From Prevotella sp. (GTDB lineage Bacteria > Bacteroidota > Bacteroidia > Bacteroidales > Bacteroidaceae): a stretch of 32,864 bases of DNA. The stretch covers positions 1-32,864 of the forward strand of contig JAEEPT010000011.1 of NCBI GenBank assembly GCA_016284895.1, written 5' to 3'. Below the pieces are notes generated by a model. It had not been told where the DNA came from, did no database searches, and was given only the letters and a program-made list of their open reading frames with translations. Position numbers and translations under genes: made by a program. Positions 10,501 to 17,438 of this stretch are shown here, piece by piece. Position 1 is the first letter of the stretch. Each line of letters starts with the position of its first letter.

Positions 10501-10969
10501 CACACTCCCTGAAGCAGCTGCCTGGGATGGCCGTCAGTGCTTCGGGCAGCACCACGCTGCGCAACTCGCTGCACGAATCAAAGCACTGCCAGCGCAGCGT
10601 GGTAGCCGTTCGTGGCAGCAAACAGCGGCGCAGCTTGGAGTCCCAATTGCCCAGCCAGATGTCCTCGCCGTTCTCTACGGTTGTGGCCGAAAGGTCGAGC
10701 AGTGTCATGTTGGTCATCTGGTTGCGCAGCACATTGAAGTCATCGCCGTTCAGTTGGCCGGTGACGGTAAGCTCGCCCACATCGCTCAGCTCGCCTATTT
10801 CCTCAATCTGTTCCATAATCTTCACGAACAGGGTACCAGCCTCCTCTACGTTGACCGTTACCTTGAGGTTCAGTGGTGCAGGCTCTTCTTCTGATTGGGC
10901 CATTGCCACGCCCGTGGTCATCATCATGATCACCAGCAGGGTTAATAGTCTGTTCAGTCGTTTTTTCAT
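7502..10969 (-). CDS. BspA-like leucine-rich repeat surface protein (1155 aa)
   Basis: An ATG at 10969 gives a clear signal peptide (MKKRLNRLLTLL...AMAQ). A longer frame, open to 11053, would put 28 hydrophilic residues before it and overlap the upstream gene, so the inner start is chosen. Residues about 100-620 are tandem 23-residue LRR_5 units of the type SIELPQGLTxLGxxxFxxC, the Treponema pallidum/BspA class. A non-repeat beta-rich region follows, and the C-terminus (GLFNLAGQRI ... GIYINNGKKVLK) matches the type IX sorting tail seen in Prevotella surface proteins. BspA proteins bind host matrix or other bacteria; binding here is inference. The gene begins 49 bp after the small AraC gene stop, suggesting cotranscription. 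Confidence 0.88.
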   Translation of the reverse strand: MKKRLNRLLTLLVIMMMTTGVAMAQSEEEPAPLNLKVTVNVEEAGTLFVKIMEQIEEIGELSDVGELTVTGQLNGDDFNVLRNQMTNMTLLDLSATTVENGEDIWLGNWDSKLRRCLLPRTATTLRWQCFDSCSELRSVVLPEALTAIPGSCFRECAHLESIDIPATVTSIGDYAFGGCVNLESIDIPAMVTMIYDGAFNNCVSLKSIELPQGLTDLGSDSFWGCSGLTSIELPQGLTNLGNSSFRQCSGLTSIVLPEGIKAIPDGFFEECSRLSEVKLPASLEVINSSAFASTAFRTFTLPEGVKIDGGGAFSNCDSLRTFYFPDGLIDKYDVGYETFRGCDSLHYVRLPETLTEIPSWFFGGTSLDTIALPASVRKIGEGAFHELHGLKRVVLPNSVTMIEGNAFMGWDGEEMVWPETVTTISDGMFTGCENLRKIDIPQTVSAIGANAFSYCSSLRSIRLPEAVTTIASDAFLNCSKLEDVTLSAQLKTIGVQAFSYCNQLKHIDLPDGVTSIGDKAFCDVPLQSLTLPKALKTLGYEAFTGGRYTHVAVPEGVLTIGDGCFSSDRLKVFDLPTTIIALGTNFVSGEKALDSLIIRAMIPPYGGYIEGNITNGTLYVPAKTLSFYQNKSNYNRMASIQPIDVAVDKLTITGYTAITPNNSLGTDKVDVEYRSLYGSGLSVSAKERPRLSVEEGAQLNIGTLSMNFDLVDIPMAYWWEEDPPFKFDVLFNRGTIACDQLDLGCKIDYETYFTPSFDVHMYDIVPELPNTPYVIYRYDGAARAAGNFSNTWVRVSNDEMLRAGQGYAYKGDKTITKDDKGEWKKEWSTLHFRSHQGGTDYLTTAGDITLPLNHYQGEFSHNRNWNFIGMPYAAFFYIRGLDFDGPVIVWNPIYSDWDIVTALDDDYVIHPMSAIFIQAPDGLNSLTFDADRRQFGNQLAKGDESNSRRALQRADKNAHRVVFNAILSRNAEATEQAEAPVTATTRFVINPEATTRYDIGRDAPAMAADNATLLYTMAGGVAYAINERPLDDGIIRLGMQLPKAGSYKMSLALKTGTLYSSIAEDVWLVDNETNTRRLLLHADGTPAEPYTFEVAEATTLSSRFLIAIGNADPTAITDIDEAQPQRMDGLFNLAGQRISAPQRGIYINNGKKVLK
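10407..10497 (-). repeat. Recently duplicated LRR unit
   Basis: An identical 22-bp stretch occurs at 10407-10428 and 10476-10497, exactly 69 bp (23 codons, one LRR unit) apart. This shows unit duplication at DNA level inside the LRR gene. Confidence 0.75.
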
Positions 10970-11018
10970 TGTTAATAGGTTTTTAGTTAGTATTTCTTTA
11001 GGATAGTTTTTATTCGTC

Positions 11019-11384
11019 TCAATCCGATTTACTGGCTTTTGCCAACCATTCACGAGGTGTTATACCTGTGAAGTTCTTGAAGGTACGGTAGAACGATATC
11101 TCGTTGTCAAAGCCCGATTCCAAAGCGATAGCTGCTATCTTCTTGTTGGGAAACTGTTGCAACTGTTGCTTCACATAATTAATACGGTAGTCATTGATAA
11201 ACTGCGTGAAAGTATATCCGCTGTTATTCTTGATACACTCGGATATATAACGGCTGTTGACACCCAATTGGGCGGCAATATCCGACAATCGCAGTCTGCT
11301 TCTATGGAATAGCTGTTGCTCTTCCATCAGTTTGCAGATACTGTCAAAAAGAGGGTCGATGGTGTCGTTAGGCACTTTTTTCAT
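11019..11384 (-). CDS. Small AraC-type DNA-binding protein (121 aa)
   Basis: The protein is almost only an AraC/XylS DNA-binding domain: two helix-turn-helix units, with the family signature ALESGFDNEISFYRTFKNFTGITPREW near the C-terminus. Family members usually have 250-300 residues with a sensing domain; this has none, and no membrane segment. It is clearly homologous to the C-terminal domain of the kelch-AraC protein encoded just upstream (shared EQQLF, RYIS/RYVS, KQQL, LESGF, TPREWLAK), so it probably arose by duplication. It has its own promoter and is followed after 49 bp by the LRR gene, suggesting that it controls that operon and perhaps itself. How its activity would be modulated is not visible. 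Confidence 0.85.
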   Translation of the reverse strand: MKKVPNDTIDPLFDSICKLMEEQQLFHRSRLRLSDIAAQLGVNSRYISECIKNNSGYTFTQFINDYRINYVKQQLQQFPNKKIAAIALESGFDNEISFYRTFKNFTGITPREWLAKASKSD

Positions 11385-11410
11385 AAGTGTACGTGCAATT
11401 TAAGATGTTG

Positions 11411-11418
11411 CAAAGATA
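11411..11418 (-). promoter_or_regulatory. -7 box of small AraC gene
   Basis: TATCTTTG on the minus strand matches the Bacteroidota -7 consensus TAnnTTTG, about 27 bp before the ATG. No good -33 element is seen, which fits an activator-dependent promoter. Confidence 0.55.
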
Positions 11419-11438
11419 CGAAAAACACGTACAGATGA

Positions 11439-11468
11439 ACTGACAAAACAAGAGAACCGACTAACAAA
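11439..11468 (-). promoter_or_regulatory. Candidate AraC operator, two direct repeats 21 bp apart
   Basis: ACTAACAAA (11460-11468) and ACTGACAAA (11439-11447) on the plus strand are direct repeats with a 21-bp offset. The proximal copy covers the expected -33 region. An inverted copy TTTGTTAGT (11476-11484) overlaps the stop of the upstream gene. AraC-family activators typically bind pairs like this; binding here is inferred. Confidence 0.5.
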
Positions 11469-11479
11469 TTCCGTTTTTG

Positions 11480-13204
11480 TTAGTTGGTTTTAGCAAGCCA
11501 CTCTCTTGGTGTCATTCCAGTAAGGACTTTAAAGGCACGAAAGAATGAAGTCTCATTGGCAAAACCTGACTCCAAAGAAAGAGCGCTCAACTTGATATCG
11601 GGATGCTGGCGCAGTTGTTGTTTGGCATAGTCAATACGATAGCCATTTACGAACTGAGAAAAAGAACGGCCCTCCAGCTGGTTGATGCAGTCTGACACGT
11701 AGCGTACATTGGTACCCAGGAGGACAGCCACATCGGCCACTTTCAGTTCGCTCTGCTTGAAAAGCTGTTGTTCGGTCATCAGCTCGCGGATGCGCTGCAT
11801 GAGTGTCTCGTAAGGGGCGACAGCTACTATCGTCTCTTCACTATCGATAGGATCTGTGGTCGTTGTTGTGATGGTAGAAGAACGACCCTTCTTCCTAATC
11901 AAGATAACGACGATGATGGCTGTCAGTAGGACAAGTGCTGCCGCCATCCAAAGCCAGAAAGAACCCCAGATTGAGGTCTCGGTGCCTATTGTGGCTTCGT
12001 CAGGCGCAAAACGGAAAAGCCACACAGTGGAGAGTGGGGCGTAGTTGTCGTGCATGACATCCCCATGACCATAGTTCAGTCCTCCACAGACAATGAGGTT
12101 GCCTTCTGGTGTGATGACAAACGGGCTGAGTCCGCATTCGGGCAATGGGTCGGTATAATAGACCGTCATGGGTGCTGGCTGTTGTGAATAGTCTATGACT
12201 GCGAAATAATGCCTCTCCTTTATATCAACGCCCTGAAGATAGGCACGGTGAGTATTCCTGTCGGCCATGACTCGGGTCTCATAGCTTATCGTATCGCCTT
12301 CAATCCCATAGAAAGGCAGCGGAGAAACGGTTGGGAAAAGGGTGAAGACAGTGTCGCGCAACTCCATGATCGCTGTCTGGAGACTATCGTTATAGACCGG
12401 AAAAAGATGAATATAGCTTCCAGATTGCTCATCGCCGATGAAGCCGTCATCGTTGTTGGTGCAGAAAACCAGTATCTGCGGATGCCATTCCTGAAGTAGT
12501 GGTACTTGGAAAGCGTCGCCTTTCACTCGGTCAACGAAGTCGCTTTTGCCACGCTGAAATCTCGTATTCTCAGTGCTGATGATAACTGCGTTGTCAGGAG
12601 CAATACGAAGTATGTATGGTACGATGCGCTCCGTCGACACATCTTTTATCTTATAAAAAAGCTTTTTTCCATCGAACATCTCTATGGCATCGCGATTGTA
12701 ATGGTTGCCAGAAATAACCACTTTACCGCTGTCAAGTTCAAGTGCCGAAGCAGCAGCACGTTTAGTGTCGAGACAGCCAAAGCCTTCAAATCTGTGCGAT
12801 GCCTGATCATACCACTCCACCATGAACGACTGACCAATGCCCAGTGGTTCGGCATGACCGCCAGCCAGCAGCACTTTGCCCGATCGCAGGGCTACGGATA
12901 TTCCGTCATCGTGGGTATAGACCATCGGCAATTGATGCCACTGACCGTTACTGAAGTATTCGGCCGTTGGCGTAGGCACAAAGCCCAATGTATGACCTCC
13001 GAATACTGTCAGCTCGCCATTCAGCATAAACAAGGAATGTCCGCCACGGGGAATATTCATGTCGGGCAGACGTTCGGGTGTAATATGCACCATAGGACAT
13101 GTTGCTTCACCAAATGCCCCCCTATTTCCAGACGTTCCAAATATTCCCAAAGAAACGATTGCAAGGGCAAAAAACAGCATGATTCTACGGCAATAATGAT
13201 GCAT
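11480..13204 (-). CDS. Membrane-spanning regulator: kelch-like periplasmic propeller, TM helix, AraC DNA-binding domain (574 aa)
   Basis: The ATG at 13204 is chosen because the frame's upstream extension to 13237 begins with TTG inside the promoter -7 box. An N-terminal hydrophobic segment (MLFFALAIVSLGIFG) acts as signal or anchor. Residues about 50-380 contain kelch/galactose-oxidase-like repeats (GGHSLFMLNGELTVFGG, SGKVLLAGGH, SGKVVISGN). A strong transmembrane helix (WLWMAAALVLLTAIIVVILI) with a positive stop (RKKGR) comes next, then a linker and an AraC domain ending TPREWLAKTN. The inference is that a periplasmic signal is passed directly to DNA without a kinase or receiver. The ligand is unknown. 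The gene is divergent from tyrS and upstream of the small AraC gene and surface-protein operon, its likely targets. Confidence 0.82.
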   Translation of the reverse strand: MHHYCRRIMLFFALAIVSLGIFGTSGNRGAFGEATCPMVHITPERLPDMNIPRGGHSLFMLNGELTVFGGHTLGFVPTPTAEYFSNGQWHQLPMVYTHDDGISVALRSGKVLLAGGHAEPLGIGQSFMVEWYDQASHRFEGFGCLDTKRAAASALELDSGKVVISGNHYNRDAIEMFDGKKLFYKIKDVSTERIVPYILRIAPDNAVIISTENTRFQRGKSDFVDRVKGDAFQVPLLQEWHPQILVFCTNNDDGFIGDEQSGSYIHLFPVYNDSLQTAIMELRDTVFTLFPTVSPLPFYGIEGDTISYETRVMADRNTHRAYLQGVDIKERHYFAVIDYSQQPAPMTVYYTDPLPECGLSPFVITPEGNLIVCGGLNYGHGDVMHDNYAPLSTVWLFRFAPDEATIGTETSIWGSFWLWMAAALVLLTAIIVVILIRKKGRSSTITTTTTDPIDSEETIVAVAPYETLMQRIRELMTEQQLFKQSELKVADVAVLLGTNVRYVSDCINQLEGRSFSQFVNGYRIDYAKQQLRQHPDIKLSALSLESGFANETSFFRAFKVLTGMTPREWLAKTN

Positions 13205-13234
13205 AAATGAGGAGATGCGTGTTCGTTTTTCCTG

Positions 13235-13242
13235 CAAAAGTA
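13235..13242 (-). promoter_or_regulatory. -7 box of kelch-AraC gene
   Basis: TACTTTTG on the minus strand matches TAnnTTTG, 30 bp before the chosen ATG. Its position excludes the TTG start at 13237. Confidence 0.55.
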
Positions 13243-13283
13243 AGAATTATCCGACAGATAAAAAGCGAAAAGAGGAAAAAACA

Positions 13284-13294
13284 ACTAACAAATT
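13284..13294. promoter_or_regulatory. Shared 11-bp motif ACTAACAAATT, candidate operator
   Basis: An exact copy of the motif at 11460-11470. In both promoters the motif starts exactly 42 bp upstream of the outer edge of the minus-strand -7 box. It also touches the -33 region of the divergent tyrS promoter. Confidence 0.5.
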
Positions 13295-13324
13295 AGGCAT
13301 GATTACATTTTTTTCGTACTTTTG
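13293..13324 (+). promoter_or_regulatory. tyrS promoter
   Basis: TACTTTTG at 13317-13324 is a full -7 box; TTAG, a one-base variant of the -33 TTTG, lies 20 bp upstream. The start codon follows 30 bp downstream. Confidence 0.6.
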
Positions 13325-13354
13325 CAGCCAAAATTCAAACAAGAAGTAAATACG

Positions 13355-14725
13355 ATGAGAAAGAATTTTGTTGAAGAACTGCGCTGGCGCGGTATGCTGG
13401 CTCAGATTATGCCAGGCACGGAAGAACTGCTGCAGAAAGAGATGGTGACAGCCTATCTGGGTACTGATCCTACAGCCGACTCACTACACATCGGTCATCT
13501 GTGCGGCATCATGATGCTGCGCCACTTGCAGCGTTGCGGACATAAGCCTATCATCCTCGTCGGCGGTGCCACGGGCATGATTGGCGACCCTTCAGGAAAG
13601 AGTCAGGAGCGCAATCTGCTCAACGACGAGACACTGCGCCACAATCAGGAGTGCATCAAGGCTCAGGTGGCCAAGTTCCTGGACTTTGGGCCCCAGGCCC
13701 CCCTTTCGTCCCCCGAGGGGGACACGAATGTCCAAAGTAACGAAGCCCCCTCGGGGGCCGTAGAGGGGGCCACTCCCTACGCTGAAATGGTGAACAACTA
13801 CGACTGGATGAAGAACTTCACCTTCCTTGACTTCGCACGCGAGGTGGGCAAGCACATCACCGTGAACTACATGATGGCGAAGGAGAGCGTGCAGCAGCGA
13901 CTGAACGGAACGGCTCGCGACGGACTGTCGTTCACCGAGTTTACTTACCAGCTGCTGCAGGGCTACGATTTCCTCTACCTCTACCAGCACAAGGGCGTGA
14001 AGCTTCAGTTGGGCGGCAACGACCAGTGGGGCAACATGACCACCGGTACGGAGCTCATCCGTCGCACCTTAGGCAACGATGTGGAGACCTTCGCACTCAC
14101 CTGTCCGCTCATCACCAAGAGCGACGGCAAGAAGTTCGGCAAGACCGAGAGCGGTAACATCTGGCTCGACCCCAAGCGCACTACTCCCTACCGTTTCTAT
14201 CAGTTCTGGCTGAACGTAAGCGACGACGATGCTGAGCGCTACATCAAGATATTCACCTCACTGGACAAGCCCACCATCGATGCTCTCATCGAGGAGCACA
14301 AGCAGGATCCCGGTCGCCGCGTGCTGCAGAAGCGCCTGGCTGAGGAAGTGACGGTGATGGTACACTCGCGCGAAGCCCTCGACATGGCCATTGAAGCCTC
14401 GAACATCCTCTTCGGCAAGGCTACCAAGGAAGCCCTTGAGAAGCTCGACGAGCAGACGTTCCTCGATGTGTTCGACGGTGTGGAGAAGTTTGAGATTTCG
14501 AAAGACCAGCTGGGTCAGCCTGCCATAGAGCTCTTTACCACCGTTGCCCCCGTGTTCCCCTCGAAGGGTGAGATGCGCAAGATGGTGCAAGGCGGCGGCG
14601 TGAGCCTGAACAAGGAGAAACTGACCGACCAGAACCGAGCAGTTACTGCCGACGACCTCATCGATGGTAAGTATCTGCTGGCTCAGAAGGGCAAGAAGAA
14701 CTACTACCTCATCACGGTGAAGTAA
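13355..14725 (+). CDS. tyrS: Tyrosyl-tRNA synthetase with in-frame palindromic insertion
   Basis: A class I aminoacyl-tRNA synthetase that charges tRNA-Tyr with tyrosine in the cytoplasm. Visible motifs are HIGH at residues 45-48, GGNDQWGN, the KMSKS equivalent KFGKT at 260-264, and a C-terminal S4-like RNA-binding region ([14 protein letters not shown]). The ATG at 13355 (MRKNF) is chosen because the frame upstream begins with TTG inside the promoter. At 456 aa it is about 26 residues longer than the roughly 430 typical of the family. The excess falls at residues about 113-140, between KFLDF and the conserved MVNNYDWM, where the DNA is a GC-rich inverted repeat. All catalytic motifs are intact, so the enzyme is probably functional. 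A strong terminator follows. Confidence 0.96.
   Translation: MRKNFVEELRWRGMLAQIMPGTEELLQKEMVTAYLGTDPTADSLHIGHLCGIMMLRHLQRCGHKPIILVGGATGMIGDPSGKSQERNLLNDETLRHNQECIKAQVAKFLDFGPQAPLSSPEGDTNVQSNEAPSGAVEGATPYAEMVNNYDWMKNFTFLDFAREVGKHITVNYMMAKESVQQRLNGTARDGLSFTEFTYQLLQGYDFLYLYQHKGVKLQLGGNDQWGNMTTGTELIRRTLGNDVETFALTCPLITKSDGKKFGKTESGNIWLDPKRTTPYRFYQFWLNVSDDDAERYIKIFTSLDKPTIDALIEEHKQDPGRRVLQKRLAEEVTVMVHSREALDMAIEASNILFGKATKEALEKLDEQTFLDVFDGVEKFEISKDQLGQPAIELFTTVAPVFPSKGEMRKMVQGGGVSLNKEKLTDQNRAVTADDLIDGKYLLAQKGKKNYYLITVK
13696..13771 (+). repeat. Palindromic element inserted in frame within tyrS
   Basis: Two 26-nt arms (13696-13721 and 13746-13771) are inverted copies matching at 22 of 26 positions, around a 24-nt spacer. 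Each arm ends in the near-palindrome CCCCCGAGGGGG. The element is read as Ala/Pro/Ser/Gly/Glu-rich residues without a stop. Its length is close to the family-length excess of this TyrRS. Confidence 0.8.
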
Positions 14726-14752
14726 TCAGTATAACAGATCAACTTGATTATT

Positions 14753-14793
14753 GAAATCGGCCAAAATCCCCCTGATTTTGGCCGATTTCTTTT
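14753..14793 (+). terminator. tyrS intrinsic terminator
   Basis: A perfect 16-bp stem (14753-14768 with 14774-14789) with a 5-nt loop, then a T-rich tail, 27 bp after the tyrS stop. Confidence 0.9.
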
Positions 14794-14833
14794 GTTTCAA
14801 GTAATGATTAAACTTGAGACGATTGAAAGTGAT

Positions 14834-14960
14834 AGTCACAGACCCCACCCCTGCCCCTCCCCTTGATGGTAGGGGAGTGCCATGCGGAATCCTCAGTACC
14901 AACAAGGCGATAGCCATTCCCCTCCCATCAAGGGGAGGGGTAGGGGTGGGGTCTGTGACT
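14834..14960. repeat. MITE/REP-like palindromic element
   Basis: Arms of 42 nt (14834-14875 and 14919-14960) are inverted copies with two mismatches, around a 43-nt centre. The outer end reads AGTCACAGACCCCACCCCT. There is no ORF of note inside; it lies between tyrS and tRNA-Gln. It could be a non-autonomous element or a REP-type sequence. Confidence 0.8.
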
Positions 14961-15007
14961 TAAAATGTAAGGATTTTTGCAAGATTTTTAGCCCCAAAGC
15001 AAAAATT

Positions 15008-15036
15008 TTCAATATTCAATCTTCAATATTCAATTT
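15008..15036. repeat. AT-rich direct repeats (CAATATTCAATCTT type)
   Basis: Repeats of TTCAATATT/TTCAATCTT just before the tRNA promoter. They resemble the longer array at 19527-19585. Confidence 0.5.
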
Positions 15037-15043
15037 TTTGTAT

Positions 15044-15051
15044 TACCTTTG
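15044..15051 (+). promoter_or_regulatory. -7 box for tRNA-Gln
   Basis: TACCTTTG matches TAnnTTTG, 20 bp before the mature tRNA. No clear -33 element is seen. Confidence 0.5.
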
Positions 15052-15070
15052 CAGCCGCTAAGACAGCGAT

Positions 15071-15144
15071 TGGACGATGGTGTAATGGTAACACTACAGG
15101 TTTTGGTTCTGTCATTCCCGGTTCGAATCCGAGTCGTCCAACCA
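15071..15144 (+). tRNA. trnQ: tRNA-Gln (anticodon UUG)
   Basis: The cloverleaf can be drawn by hand. The acceptor TGGACGA pairs with TCGTCCA; a D arm GTGT/ACAC is present; anticodon stem ACAGG/TCTGT carries loop TTTTGGT with anticodon TTG at 15103-15105; the T loop is TTCGAAT. The 3' CCA is encoded (15142-15144). The T stem CCCGG/CCGAG has one C-A mismatch, which is unusual but tolerable. The U1-A72 first pair is typical for tRNA-Gln. Confidence 0.95.
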
Positions 15145-15146
15145 AA

Positions 15147-15193
15147 AGAAACGCAACTGATGACATGTTTCATTCAGTTGCGTTTCTCTTTTT
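15147..15193. terminator. Terminator shared by tRNA-Gln and rnhB
   Basis: A 14-bp perfect stem (15147-15160 with 15174-15187) followed by CTTTTT. The minus strand also has a T-run after the hairpin, so it can end the convergent rnhB transcript. Confidence 0.85.
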
Positions 15194-15253
15194 GCTCAAC
15201 CCGAAAAGCCTGTCGTTTTGTTTTAGCAACGGACTACAGGACTTAAGGACTCT

Positions 15254-15883
15254 TTATTCCTCGAACTGCAGTGACAATTGACCGTCACCCAACAGATTAT
15301 AAGATTTCCTATGATAGGGCGTGATGCCGCACTCCTTGATGGCGGCACGATGTTTCTTGGTGGGATAGCCCTTGTTCGAGCGCCAGTCGTATTGCGGATA
15401 TTCTTCGGCCAGACGATTCATGTAGTCGTCGCGGTAGGTCTTGGCCAGAATAGAGGCTGCGGCGATGGAGAGGTACTTTCCGTCGCCCTTCACAATGCAG
15501 GTGTGAGGAAGCAGCTTATCACCGTCTTGAGCGTTCTTGTACGGCTTGAAGCGGTTGCCATCCACGATGATGGCCTGTGGACGCACCGAAAGCTGGTCGA
15601 GTGCACGGTGCATGGCCAGAATAGAGGCATTCAGAATATTGATCTCATCAATCTCCTCAGGACCGACAATACCTACTGCCCAACTCACGGCATCGCGTTC
15701 TATCTGTTCACGTAGCTGATAGCGACGGCGCTCACTGAGCTGTTTAGAGTCGTTGAGCAGCTCATTCTGGTAGTCAGGTGGGAGAATCACAGCGGCAGCA
15801 TAGACCGCACCTGCCAGACATCCGCGTCCGGCTTCGTCGCATCCGGCTTCAATCAGGCCGTCGTAGTAGTGGGGAAGGAGCAT
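15254..15883 (-). CDS. rnhB: Ribonuclease HII
   Basis: Cleaves the RNA strand of RNA-DNA hybrids and initiates removal of single ribonucleotides from DNA. At 209 aa it has the usual length. The catalytic motif DEAGRG includes D16 and E17. D108 (IIVDGN) and D152 (KTYRDDYM) fit the other metal-binding acidic residues. The serine/lysine-rich [11 protein letters not shown] segment is typical of the family. It is the last gene of the minus-strand envelope cluster, 72 bp after murI; the gap is filled with AT-rich direct repeats. It converges with tRNA-Gln across a shared terminator. Confidence 0.96.
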   Translation of the reverse strand: MLLPHYYDGLIEAGCDEAGRGCLAGAVYAAAVILPPDYQNELLNDSKQLSERRRYQLREQIERDAVSWAVGIVGPEEIDEINILNASILAMHRALDQLSVRPQAIIVDGNRFKPYKNAQDGDKLLPHTCIVKGDGKYLSIAAASILAKTYRDDYMNRLAEEYPQYDWRSNKGYPTKKHRAAIKECGITPYHRKSYNLLGDGQLSLQFEE

Positions 15884-15895
15884 AGGCGCTTTGCT

Positions 15896-15930
15896 AAATG
15901 ATAAATGAAAAATGATAAATGAAAAATGAA
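15896..15930. repeat. AT-rich direct repeat AAATGATAAATGAAA
   Basis: More than two copies of a 15-nt unit between murI and rnhB. It is simple sequence with no coding potential. Confidence 0.65.
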
Positions 15931-15955
15931 TAGGTGGAAATCACCATTTTGCAAA

Positions 15956-16816
15956 TCATCGGTCGATGATGACTTTCTCTACTTCAATGTGTTCGTGGAG
16001 AAAAATCTGCGCGTGTTCACTGAATGTATCGGGATTCTCTGTAGTCAGATAGTGTACGGAGCCTCCCTTTGAACAGAGTTGCTCCAGCGAGGTGTGGCGC
16101 TGTAGGTAGTTGCTAAGGGCTTCGGCCACATACTCGCCTTGTGGAACGATGCGCACGCCGGGATGAATGTATTTCAGAATCTTCGGCATGAGCAGCGGAT
16201 AGTGCGTACAGCCCAGGATGATGGCATCGATCTCAGGGTCGAGCCGCATAAGCTGGTCGATGCGCTTCTTTACAAAGTAGTCGGCACCAGGTGAGTCGGC
16301 CTCGTTGTATTCTACCAATGGCACCCAAAAAGGACAAGCTACACCCGTCACCTTAATGTCGGGGTGCAGCTTGTTGATTTCCATATTGTAGCTTTGACTC
16401 TTGATGGTTCCCTCGGTAGCCAGCACGCCAACGTGACGCGATGTGGTGAGCTGTCCGATGACCTCGGCTGTTGGGCGAATCACGCCCAGCACACGCCGTT
16501 CGGGATCCCACTTCGGAAGATCGTTCTGCTGAATGGAACGTAAGGCCTTGGCCGAGGCGGTGTTGCAGCCCAGAATAACGAGCTGACAACCGCGTTCGAA
16601 GAGGAAATGTACGGCCTGACGGGTGAACTCATAGACCACGTCAAAAGAACGTGGACCGTAAGGCGCACGGGCATTGTCGCCCAGATAGAGGTAGTCATAC
16701 TGAGGTAGCAGCTGTCGAATGCCGTGCAAGATGGTCAGTCCGCCGTAGCCGCTGTCGAACACTCCGATGGGTCCGGCCTCTTTGCTCAACATTGTCTTCA
16801 ACTCTTTCATATCCAT
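15956..16816 (-). CDS. murI: Glutamate racemase
   Basis: Interconverts L- and D-glutamate, supplying D-Glu for peptidoglycan. It has 286 aa, normal for the family. The family motifs are GVFDSGYGGLT (D21, S22), LGDNARAPYG, the first catalytic cysteine C84 in LGCNTASA and the second, C203, in LGCTHYPLL. It starts 28 bp after the ompH paralog stop, so the two are probably cotranscribed. Placement next to bamA and ompH genes is the usual Bacteroidota arrangement. An internal ATG two codons on (MKEL) is an alternative start. Confidence 0.97.
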   Translation of the reverse strand: MDMKELKTMLSKEAGPIGVFDSGYGGLTILHGIRQLLPQYDYLYLGDNARAPYGPRSFDVVYEFTRQAVHFLFERGCQLVILGCNTASAKALRSIQQNDLPKWDPERRVLGVIRPTAEVIGQLTTSRHVGVLATEGTIKSQSYNMEINKLHPDIKVTGVACPFWVPLVEYNEADSPGADYFVKKRIDQLMRLDPEIDAIILGCTHYPLLMPKILKYIHPGVRIVPQGEYVAEALSNYLQRHTSLEQLCSKGGSVHYLTTENPDTFSEHAQIFLHEHIEVEKVIIDR

Positions 16817-16844
16817 ACAGTTGTCACTTCACACCTCTCAGTTC

Positions 16845-17402
16845 TCACCTCTTCTTCAGATACTCAGCCACCATTTCCTGAATGTCCTTGCCCATCACAG
16901 GGTCAATGTAAGGACAGGCATTGGAATCGATGTTGATAATCAGTGCAAATCCAAATTCGCGTGCAATAGAAGCCAGCGTCTCGTTGAGCTTGGCCCTGAT
17001 AGGCTTGAGAGCCTCTTCTTCAGCCGTCTGCAAATCACGGCGTGCCTGTGCATTAAACTCCATGTTGCGCTGCATGAGTTCCTTCAGCTCGTTCTGGCGT
17101 TTCAGCAGGATGGTTCGTGGGAACTCGTTCTGACCTTCAAGAAATGATTCATACTTCTGGTTGAATTCCTCCTCCACACGTTTCGCTTCAGCTTCGTATG
17201 CTGCCCGTTGTTCCTGCAACTTTTCCTGAGCCGCAGCGTATGCCTTCATGCCCTTTAGTGCCTGATCGTAGCTGAGGTATCCGAAACTGATGGCCTTCGA
17301 AGGTGATTCCGTGGTAGCAGGAACTCCCAATGTTTGTGCAAACATCGTAAAGGAAAACATCAGGGAGAAAAGTGTAATAAAGATTTTTCGATTCAAGTTC
17401 AT
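16845..17402 (-). CDS. OmpH/Skp-family periplasmic chaperone, third paralog
   Basis: A 185-aa protein with a signal peptide ending FTMFAQ and an extended central helical region rich in Glu, Gln, Lys and Arg (about 55-140), the coiled-coil tentacle typical of Skp. Skp holds unfolded outer-membrane proteins in the periplasm for the BAM complex. The C-terminal part (ALIINIDSNACPYIDPVMGKDIQ) matches the family pattern in which a short beta strand is followed by an I/D-rich end. It is separated from the other two ompH genes by a MNT-HEPN pair, while murI follows it closely. Confidence 0.85.
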   Translation of the reverse strand: MNLNRKIFITLFSLMFSFTMFAQTLGVPATTESPSKAISFGYLSYDQALKGMKAYAAAQEKLQEQRAAYEAEAKRVEEEFNQKYESFLEGQNEFPRTILLKRQNELKELMQRNMEFNAQARRDLQTAEEEALKPIRAKLNETLASIAREFGFALIINIDSNACPYIDPVMGKDIQEMVAEYLKKR

Positions 17403-17438
17403 ATTATCGTATCATTAAATATAGAATTATCAAATTAT

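Noticed and set aside
10970-11053. 28-residue N-terminal extension of the LRR protein
   Set aside because: It overlaps the small AraC gene and would bury the signal peptide; the ATG at 10969 fits better.
11460-11484. Terminator of the kelch-AraC gene
   Set aside because: The 9-bp inverted repeat overlaps the stop codon and lacks a T-run in the right place; its halves match the proposed operator better.
13205-13237. TTG start for the kelch-AraC protein
   Set aside because: The TTG is inside the -7 box of its promoter, so it would not be transcribed from that promoter.
15071-15144. tRNA pseudogene because of the T-stem mismatch
   Set aside because: All other stems, the anticodon loop, the encoded CCA, a -7 box and a terminator are intact, so a functional tRNA is more likely.
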